From NCBI GenBank assembly GCA_016285335.1, contig JAEEQO010000120.1, forward strand, positions 1 through 9,135: a stretch of 9,135 nt of DNA, read 5' to 3'. Below, one piece after another: positions 1 through 4,888 of this stretch. This DNA comes from Victivallales bacterium (GTDB taxonomy: Bacteria; Verrucomicrobiota; Lentisphaeria; Victivallales; UBA1829). The notes beneath the pieces are model-generated. The model saw nothing but the letters and a program-made list of their open reading frames with translations. It was not told the origin of the DNA and did no database searches. A program made the position numbers and the translations under genes. Position 1 is the first letter of the stretch, and each line of letters starts with the position of its first letter.

Positions 1-24
1 TACGTCAAAAAAGCCATTCACCAT
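1..24 (-). CDS. Start of a gene running off the left edge (possible P5C dehydrogenase)
   Basis: Only the first eight codons are inside the window; they read MVNGFFDV from an ATG at 24..22. The start is well supported: an AGGAG Shine-Dalgarno lies at 36..32 with a 7-nt spacer, and a strong sigma70-like promoter sits just upstream. A short N-terminus of the type xNGFFxVPxPxNEP is familiar from bacterial L-glutamate gamma-semialdehyde (1-pyrroline-5-carboxylate) dehydrogenases, which oxidise the proline/arginine catabolite P5C to glutamate. That would fit loosely with the nearby agmatine genes. Eight residues are too few for a firm assignment, so the product is a guess while the presence of a gene start is fairly secure. 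It has its own promoter and is probably not co-transcribed with the DUF3137 gene before it. Confidence 0.6.
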
Positions 25-57
25 TTTTTGTCTCCTGTGCTGTTCCGAGGTTACAAT

Positions 58-86
58 AATATATCCCGCGCGAGGACCTCTTTCAA
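58..86 (-). promoter_or_regulatory. Sigma70-type promoter for the gene at the left edge
   Basis: On the minus strand a -35 box TTGAAA (86..81) is followed after exactly 17 nt by a -10 box TATATT (63..58). Both are close to consensus and spacing is optimal. The expected start of transcription near 51 leaves a leader of roughly 27 nt before the ATG at 24. The spacer contains a short hyphenated palindrome, GAGG-A-CCTC on the plus strand (72..80), which could be an operator but is short enough to be chance. The assignment rests on the boxes alone. Confidence 0.65.
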
Positions 87-158
87 GGTTGATTCCGGAA
101 ATATGCGGCAATTAATAGAGATGCCCTTATTTTCTAAAGGAAGACGCGTTTCCCGCTC

Positions 159-174
159 AAAAACGGCTGTTTTT
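159..174 (-). terminator. Weak hairpin after the DUF3137 gene, possible terminator
   Basis: A perfect inverted repeat AAAAAC-GGCT-GTTTTT (plus strand) lies 12 nt downstream of the DUF3137 stop codon. In the transcript (minus strand) it would form a six-pair stem with an AGCC tetraloop, and the U-rich arm is part of the stem itself. The stem has only one G-C pair and no separate U tract follows, so it is a poor intrinsic terminator by the usual criteria. Its place at the end of an operon and upstream of a new promoter is the main argument for it. The remainder of the 161-nt gap shows nothing else apart from the promoter. Confidence 0.25.
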
Positions 175-185
175 CTGTGCAGTCA

Positions 186-1211
186 TCAGCGGCGTTTTGC
201 ACTCCTGGAAACGGCCGGGATCGGCGTGTCCTTGCTCCAGAGCCGCAGATCGAGTTCCATCGTGTCGAACACGCTCAGGATCTCCCGCAGTTCCTCCTGC
301 GTCTTCCGTGCCGTGTCTTCCCCGAGATCGCCTTTCGACGGCATTTCGAAGAGGTCGCGGCCGCTCTCGATCGGGATCGCGATGTAGACGTTCGAGTTCA
401 TGAACGCGAAGCCGATCCTGGATGCGCCTTTGCGGAAGCGTTCGGAGAGGTTCAGCATCGTGTGCATGAGTTTCGGGCTCAGGATGTACCGTGCCTCCAC
501 GTCGTTCTCCGTGTAGACCACGAACTTCTTTTCGAACGCCGGGTCCTCCATGCGGGTCATATGGCCGCGTCCGGGGAGGTTGATCTTCTGCAGGAAATTG
601 CCGAAGACCTGCCCGAATGCCGCCTCGGCGGAGTCCGGCAGCACCCAGTGGCTGTACTTGAAATCCTTGTTGAAGTCGGCGATCAGGAAGATGCCCTTGA
701 AAAAGGTGTGGTACGTCGTATTCTTGCCGGTGCCGTGCTTTTCCTGAACTTTGAGCTCGCTGAAGCGGACCGGGATGCCCTTGTACGTGCCGAAGACCAG
801 GTCCTCGCCGACATACACGCTGGGGGTGTTGGAAAAGATCTTCGAGCGGCGGAAATCCTCCTTCGGGATGCAGCCGGAGGGATTGTATGCCAGCCCGGGG
901 TCGATGTCCTTCAGCAGGGACGGCACCACCAGCTTTTTGTATTTGAGCTTCACGCCGTGCATCATGCCGATGTACACGGAGATCGCCAGCACGATGCCGA
1001 GGATCGGGATGAACATCAGGAACGCGCCTGCGGCCACAGCGGCGACGATGGCGATGCCGGCGGCCACCGCGACGATGCCGCAGGAAACGGCCAGGGCTTT
1101 TTTCCGCGTGCCGTCGCGGAGTTCGCGCAAATCGGAAAGCGACTCATTCAGCCCCGCAATGAGGGGGCGTGAATGGCCGTCGGTACTTCGGTCGGGATCG
1201 GGGTCTTTCAT
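186..1211 (-). CDS. DUF3137 family membrane protein
   Basis: This 341-residue protein has a polar N-terminus (1-37), then two closely spaced hydrophobic segments at about 40-63 and 65-84, followed by a long soluble domain. The segment around residues 123-185 (FSNTPSVYVGEDLVFG, then FSELKVQEK, then HTFFKGIFLIADFNKDF) has the layout of the DUF3137 family. The molecular function of that family is not established. It is probably an inner-membrane protein with most of its mass in the cytoplasm, by inference from the positively charged flanks. It lies 33 nt after lemA and in the same reading frame, a pairing seen in many bacteria, so the two are likely co-expressed. No good Shine-Dalgarno precedes the ATG at 1211. 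The in-frame lemA stop rules out any start further upstream apart from rare codons, so translational coupling to lemA is plausible. Family assignment is fairly sure; function is unknown. Confidence 0.82.
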   Translation of the reverse strand: MKDPDPDRSTDGHSRPLIAGLNESLSDLRELRDGTRKKALAVSCGIVAVAAGIAIVAAVAAGAFLMFIPILGIVLAISVYIGMMHGVKLKYKKLVVPSLLKDIDPGLAYNPSGCIPKEDFRRSKIFSNTPSVYVGEDLVFGTYKGIPVRFSELKVQEKHGTGKNTTYHTFFKGIFLIADFNKDFKYSHWVLPDSAEAAFGQVFGNFLQKINLPGRGHMTRMEDPAFEKKFVVYTENDVEARYILSPKLMHTMLNLSERFRKGASRIGFAFMNSNVYIAIPIESGRDLFEMPSKGDLGEDTARKTQEELREILSVFDTMELDLRLWSKDTPIPAVSRSAKRR

Positions 1212-1244
1212 CTCGGATCGGAGCGTTGAATCAATGTTTGCTGA

Positions 1245-1808
1245 TTACTTGTTGAAGAGGTCGCCGACGTTCGGGGTGGCGCGTTCTTCCGGCGCGGCCT
1301 CGTACAGCGGGGACTCGGTGTGGCCGAACATGCCCGCGAAGAGGTTGTTCGGGAAGATGCGGATGGCGAGGTTGTACTCCGTGACGGCGGCGTTGTAGGC
1401 GCGGCGGGAGGCGGAGATCTGCTCCTCGACCTCGTTCAGCGACTTCTGAAGCTGGATCACGTTCGCGGACGCCTTCAGGTCGGGGTAGGCTTCGACCTGC
1501 ACCATGACGCTTTTCAGCGCGCCGGAAAGCTCCTTGTCGAGGGCGAGGCGTTCGGCGGGATCGGTCGCGGCGGCCGCGCGGGTGCGGAGTTCCGTAAGCT
1601 TGTCCAGGGTGCCGGATTCGTGCTTCATGTACGCCTTCACGCTCGAAACCAGGTTCGGGATCAGGTCGCAGCGTTTCTTCAGCTGCACGTCGATCCCGGC
1701 GAACGCATTCTGCACGTTCGCTTTCTTCGCCGCGAGGCTGTTGTAGACCGCGATGATGAAAATGACGATGGCGACGGGGATGATGAGCAGGAAAAGCAGG
1801 CCGGGCAT
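1245..1808 (-). CDS. lemA: LemA family protein
   Basis: The 187-residue length and the motif order are typical of LemA. There is an N-terminal transmembrane helix (residues 3-22) followed by VYNSLAAKKANVQNAFAGID. The family signature VQLKKRCDLIPNLV follows at 41-54, then AYMKHES at 59-65, AYPDLKAS at 107-114 and RRAYNAAVTEYN at 135-146. The C-terminal block IFPNNLFAGMFG is at 151-162. LemA proteins are single-pass membrane proteins with a helical, largely cytoplasmic or periplasmic bundle; their biochemical role is unclear. An AAGGA Shine-Dalgarno (1822..1818) lies 9 nt before the ATG. A predicted promoter stands about 60 nt upstream, so this gene opens a new transcription unit after aguA. 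It is followed in the same frame by the DUF3137 gene, its most likely partner. Confidence 0.93.
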   Translation of the reverse strand: MPGLLFLLIIPVAIVIFIIAVYNSLAAKKANVQNAFAGIDVQLKKRCDLIPNLVSSVKAYMKHESGTLDKLTELRTRAAAATDPAERLALDKELSGALKSVMVQVEAYPDLKASANVIQLQKSLNEVEEQISASRRAYNAAVTEYNLAIRIFPNNLFAGMFGHTESPLYEAAPEERATPNVGDLFNK

Positions 1809-1862
1809 GGGAGGAGATCCTTTCTTCCGGAGGATGGATAATCGGGGCGGAAAAATATGTTT

Positions 1863-1879
1863 ATCAATATAGCATTGAT
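1863..1879. promoter_or_regulatory. Inverted repeat overlapping the lemA -10 box
   Basis: ATCAAT (1863-1868) and ATTGAT (1874-1879) form a perfect 6-bp inverted repeat with a 5-bp spacer that contains part of the predicted -10 box. A repressor bound here would block the promoter. The sequence is AT-rich and short, so chance occurrence is quite possible; no family-specific operator is recognised. Confidence 0.35.
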
Positions 1880-1893
1880 TATGCGCAAATCAA
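1866..1893 (-). promoter_or_regulatory. Extended -10 promoter for lemA-DUF3137
   Basis: On the minus strand TTGATT (1893..1888) is followed after 16 nt by TATATT (1871..1866), and TGC immediately precedes the -10 box, giving an extended -10 element. Transcription would begin near 1859 and leave a leader of about 50 nt before lemA. The 125-nt gap between aguA and lemA is markedly AT-rich around these boxes, in contrast to the GC-rich genes on both sides. No intrinsic terminator for the aguA unit is obvious in this gap. Confidence 0.6.
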
Positions 1894-1933
1894 GAAGGAA
1901 TCGATCTTTTTGGAGAGAAAAGGCTGTCGGAGC

Positions 1934-2983
1934 TTAAAAGAGGTTCTGGGAGAGGCAGTGCAGTGCGCCGCCCTCCAGGATGATGTTCGCACAGTCGACC
2001 GGGACGATCTCGCGGCCGGGGAAGCATTCGCCGATGATCGCGGCGGCGCGGGCGTCGTTCTCCGGCTGGCGGTAGGACGGCACAAGCACGGCGCCGTTTA
2101 CGACCAGATAATTCGCATAGGACGCGGGAAGCGTCTCCTCGCGCCAGCCGTCCGGCGGCGCCACGGGATCGGGCAGGGGCAGGGGGATCACGTCGAGCGG
2201 GCGGTCGAGGCGTGTGCGGTATTCGCGCAGACGGCGCAGGTTTTCGTTCAGCATGGGGGCGTTCGGGGAACCTTCGGGCGCGACGCAGGCGAGGACGGCG
2301 TTTGAATTCACGAACCGTGCGAGCGTGTCGATATGGCCGTCCGTGTCGTCGCAGAAGAGTCCGCCTTTCAGCCACAGGATGTCGTCCACGCCGAGCGAGC
2401 TCATCAGCATGTCGCCGATCGCCGCGCGGCTCATGGACGGGTTCCGGTTCGGGTTCAGCATCACGGATTCGGTCGTCATCAGGAGGCCCGCGCCGTTCGA
2501 TTCCAGCGCGCCGCCTTCGCAGACCATCGGCACGGGATTGCGCTCATAGCCGAGCAGATCGGCAGCATGCGCGGGGACTGCGGCGTCGAGGTCCCACGGC
2601 GGAAATTTCCCGCCCCAGGAATTGTACTGGAAATGGTTCAGCAGACGCGCCCCGGTCGCGCGGTTCACGAGGCACACGGGGCCGTGGTCGCGGCACCAGG
2701 CGTCGTTGGTCGGCACGTCCAGCAGTTCGATGCGGGTCGCGTCGGCTCCGGCTTCGTTCAGAAGCTTCAGGATGCGGGGCTGTTCGGAACGCACGCAGTC
2801 GATCTTCACGTCCTCGAACTGCGAAATGGCCGCCGCGAATTCGGCGTAATCGGTCTCGATTTCGTCCCGGCGGTCTTCCCACGTGACGGGATTCAGCGGC
2901 CACGACAGCAGTACGGCGCGCTGTTCCTCCCATTCCGCGGGCATCGTGAAGCCGCGAGCGGCGGCGGACATGGACTCCGGCAT
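1934..2983 (-). CDS. aguA: Agmatine deiminase
   Basis: This enzyme hydrolyses agmatine to N-carbamoylputrescine and ammonia, the first of two steps from agmatine to putrescine. The 349 residues match the usual length of the peptidyl-arginine-deiminase-like (PAD_porph) family. Visible motifs are PAEWEEQRAVLLSWP (15-29), TNDAWCRDHGP (92-102), EGGALESNG (156-164) and DDTDGHID (212-219). The closing block EGGALHCLSQ (337-346) carries the likely nucleophile Cys343, with Asp99, Glu156 and His217 as further expected active-site residues. Most family members read GGGNIHC at the last block, so the Ala is a mild deviation. The ATG is 3 nt after the aguB stop, with GGAG about 8 nt ahead. The adjacent N-carbamoylputrescine amidase supports agmatine rather than arginine or citrulline as substrate. 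No speA-type arginine decarboxylase is present in the window to supply agmatine. Confidence 0.94.
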   Translation of the reverse strand: MPESMSAAARGFTMPAEWEEQRAVLLSWPLNPVTWEDRRDEIETDYAEFAAAISQFEDVKIDCVRSEQPRILKLLNEAGADATRIELLDVPTNDAWCRDHGPVCLVNRATGARLLNHFQYNSWGGKFPPWDLDAAVPAHAADLLGYERNPVPMVCEGGALESNGAGLLMTTESVMLNPNRNPSMSRAAIGDMLMSSLGVDDILWLKGGLFCDDTDGHIDTLARFVNSNAVLACVAPEGSPNAPMLNENLRRLREYRTRLDRPLDVIPLPLPDPVAPPDGWREETLPASYANYLVVNGAVLVPSYRQPENDARAAAIIGECFPGREIVPVDCANIILEGGALHCLSQNLF

Positions 2984-2986
2984 GGG

Positions 2987-3871
2987 TCAGTCTCCGAACC
3001 GCTTCAAAATCGGTCCGTAGGCGTCGATGCGGCGGTCGCGGAAGAACGGCCACATGCGGCGGTGTTCCTCCATCGCCTTCAGGTCGCAGTCGGCGTACAC
3101 GAGCTCGGCTTTATCGCGGGACGCGATCGCGAGGTCCGCGCCGTAGAAATCCGATACGAACGACGAACCCCAGAACCGGGTGCCGTGCTCCGTGCCGACA
3201 CGGTTCACGGCGGCGAAGAAACAGCCGTTCGCGACGGCGTGCCCGTGCTGGACCGTGAGCCATGCGTGGCGCTGCTTGAGCATCAGTTCGTCCGGCTCGG
3301 ATTCGATCGTGCCGATGGCGGTCGGGCAGAAGATGATGTTCGCGCCGTCGAGTGCGGTCAGGCGGGCGGCTTCCGGGTACCACTGGTCCCAGCAGATCAC
3401 CACGCCGATGCGGCCGAACGCGGTGTCCCACGCGCGGAACGGGCCGTCGCCGGGCGTGAAGTAGAATTTCTCCTCGAAGCCGGGGTCCTGCGGGATGTGC
3501 ATTTTGCGGTAGACGCCCGCGATGCCGCCGTCCGCGTCGAAGATGACGGCGGTGTTGTGGCAGAGGCCGGGGGCGCGTTTTTCGAAGAACGAGCCGACGA
3601 TGACCACGCCGAACTGTTTTGCGAGCGCGGCGTAGAAGTCCGTGCCGGGTCCGGGGATCGGTTCGGCGAGCTCGAAAAAGTCGGGGTCCTGCTTCCAGCA
3701 GAAATACTCCGTCTGAAACAGCTCCTGCGTGCAGACGATGTTCGCGCCGTTGTTCGCGGCCTCGCGGACACGTTCGGCGAGGCGTTCCCGCGCTTCCTTG
3801 ACGGATGCGGGCGCGAAATCCTGCACCAGCGCCACTCGGACGGGCTTGTTTCCGGTCGGTTCTGAGCTCAT
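2987..3871 (-). CDS. aguB: N-carbamoylputrescine amidase
   Basis: A 294-residue nitrilase-superfamily hydrolase that converts N-carbamoylputrescine to putrescine, CO2 and ammonia, completing the agmatine route. The catalytic triad is visible: Glu50 in CTQELF, Lys123 in YRKMHIP, and Cys160 in VVICWDQWYPEAAR. The segments FQTEYFCW (52-59), HIPQDPGFEEKFYFTPGD (125-142) and FWGSSFVSDFYG (233-244) are characteristic of the AguB branch and argue against a generic omega-amidase or beta-ureidopropionase. The start codon overlaps the recR stop as ATGA (3871..3868). A strong AGGAGGAGG Shine-Dalgarno lies inside the last recR codons, so the two genes are tightly linked in translation. It is followed after 3 nt by aguA, its pathway partner. 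Confidence 0.95.
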   Translation of the reverse strand: MSSEPTGNKPVRVALVQDFAPASVKEARERLAERVREAANNGANIVCTQELFQTEYFCWKQDPDFFELAEPIPGPGTDFYAALAKQFGVVIVGSFFEKRAPGLCHNTAVIFDADGGIAGVYRKMHIPQDPGFEEKFYFTPGDGPFRAWDTAFGRIGVVICWDQWYPEAARLTALDGANIIFCPTAIGTIESEPDELMLKQRHAWLTVQHGHAVANGCFFAAVNRVGTEHGTRFWGSSFVSDFYGADLAIASRDKAELVYADCDLKAMEEHRRMWPFFRDRRIDAYGPILKRFGD

Positions 3872-4518
3872 CGCGGGGATTCCTCCTCCTGTGTTGTCTG
3901 ACGGTTCAGCGCGGTGCGGGCGTCGAGCGCCAGCGCGATGGTCGCGGCGTCGGCGTAGGCGAGGTCGGACCCGGCGGGCAGGCCGCGCGCCGGACGCGTA
4001 ATGGCGAAGCCGCGTCCCCGGAACCGGTCGGCGAGGTAGACGGCGGTCGCCTGTCCCTCGATGTCCTGGCTCAGCGCCAGGATCATTTCGCGGATGCCGC
4101 CCGCGGCGATGCGGGATTCGAGGCGCGGGATGGAGAGCGATTCGGGGAATTTGCCCTCAAGCGGGGCGATGCGGCCGCCGAGCACGTGGTAGACGCCCTT
4201 GAAGACGCCAGCGGATTCAAGCGAATGGATCTGCGCCACGTCCTCCACCACGCAGATGATGGACTTGTCTCGCACGGGCGACGCGCAAATCGCGCAAGGG
4301 CCGTTGTCGGGCGCGTCGGACAGGTTGCCGCACTCCGGGCACGCGTGGATGCGCTCGTGGAGCGAGGCCAGGTTTCCGGCCAGCGCCTCGAGTTTCGCCG
4401 GTTCCCACAGGTACAGGGAGAGCGCCATGCGTTCGGCGGAGCGTTTCCCCACGCCCGGCAGGTTTTTCAGCATTTCGATCAGTTCGGCCAGCGGTTCCGG
4501 CCACGGCTGTGCGTACAT
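3868..4518 (-). CDS. recR: Recombination mediator protein RecR
   Basis: RecR acts with RecF and RecO to load RecA on SSB-coated single-stranded DNA at gaps. The 216 residues are slightly more than the usual ~200 because of a polar tail after residue 205. Domains appear in the expected order. A helix-hairpin-helix with LPGVGKRSAERMA is at 20-32. A four-cysteine zinc motif follows (Cys60, Cys63, Cys75, Cys78). The Toprim domain starts at IICVVED (87-93), with GVYHVLGGRIAPLEG (108-122) and the acidic strand-loop LSQDIEGQATAVYLA (149-163). The C-terminal block GLPAGSDLAYAD (179-190) is standard. GGGAG lies 8 nt before the ATG. The gene sits 22 nt after ybaB, the classic pairing, but dnaX, which often precedes this pair, is absent here. 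Confidence 0.97.
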   Translation of the reverse strand: MYAQPWPEPLAELIEMLKNLPGVGKRSAERMALSLYLWEPAKLEALAGNLASLHERIHACPECGNLSDAPDNGPCAICASPVRDKSIICVVEDVAQIHSLESAGVFKGVYHVLGGRIAPLEGKFPESLSIPRLESRIAAGGIREMILALSQDIEGQATAVYLADRFRGRGFAITRPARGLPAGSDLAYADAATIALALDARTALNRQTTQEEESPR

Positions 4519-4540
4519 GGTGCGGACTCCCGTTGATGGG

Positions 4541-4855
4541 TCAGAACAGGCCCGGCATAGGCAGGCCGCCGGTCGCCTCGGAGATCTTCTGCGAGATGGC
4601 GTTCTTGGCCTGGGCGATGCCCTGGTTGACGGCCTCGGCGGTCGCCTGCGAAGACGGGCTGGAGGTCGTGCTCGTGATGGAGCGCACGAAGCAGTCGCCG
4701 GAGACGACGGCGGTCACAGTGCCGTCCGCGCTCGTGCCGCGGAATTCCATCTGGGCGAGTTCCTGCTTCATAGCCTCGATTTTCTTTTTCAGCTCCTGGA
4801 AATCCTTCATCATCCCGGCGAGCTGTCCGAATGAACCGAACATGGACATGGTCAT
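4541..4855 (-). CDS. ybaB: YbaB/EbfC nucleoid-associated protein
   Basis: A 104-residue protein of the YbaB/EbfC family, small dimeric DNA-binding proteins of the nucleoid that often precede recR. The family pattern is seen in the N-terminal helix (residues 10-36, rich in Met, Lys and Glu), the strand pair MEFRGTSADGTVTAVVSGD (36-54), a C-terminal helix (72-94) and the closing TGGLPMPGLF. The stretch at 60-72 is Ser/Thr-rich and shorter than the usual acidic linker. The annotated ATG at 4855 has AAAGG only 3 nt upstream. A second in-frame ATG at 4849..4847 lies 9 nt from the same AAAGG, so the real protein may start at residue 3 (MSMFGS). A perfect palindrome stands just ahead of this site. 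The gap to recR is 22 nt. Confidence 0.92.
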   Translation of the reverse strand: MTMSMFGSFGQLAGMMKDFQELKKKIEAMKQELAQMEFRGTSADGTVTAVVSGDCFVRSITSTTSSPSSQATAEAVNQGIAQAKNAISQKISEATGGLPMPGLF

Positions 4856-4862
4856 GTGCCTT

Positions 4863-4878
4863 TCAAAAACGTTTTTGA
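4863..4878. promoter_or_regulatory. Perfect 16-bp AT-rich palindrome ahead of ybaB
   Basis: TCAAAAACGTTTTTGA is identical on both strands and fills half of the 33-nt gap between the coiled-coil gene and ybaB, directly next to the ybaB ribosome-binding site. It could be the operator of a dimeric regulator, or a weak RNA hairpin affecting ybaB translation or partial termination. Nothing identifies a particular regulator. Confidence 0.45.
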
Positions 4879-4888
4879 GCTTGTGTTG

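Noticed and set aside
177..1172. A 331-codon plus-strand open frame antisense to the DUF3137 gene
   Set aside because: The product is His/Asp/Arg-rich with no recognisable domain, while the minus-strand frame shows membrane segments and family motifs.
1894..1933. An intrinsic terminator after aguA
   Set aside because: Only weak 4-5 bp pairings around CAAGA/TCTTT are possible and no GC-rich stem followed by a U tract is present.
2333..3865. A 510-codon plus-strand open frame antisense to aguA and aguB
   Set aside because: Both sense genes carry complete catalytic motifs and proper starts. The antisense translation is low-complexity and spans two genes, as expected from GC-rich codon use.
1934..4518. 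A defence or mobile system around recR and the hydrolases
   Set aside because: recR, aguB and aguA are ordinary housekeeping and metabolic genes with intact motifs. There are no integrase, transposase, tRNA or direct-repeat borders.
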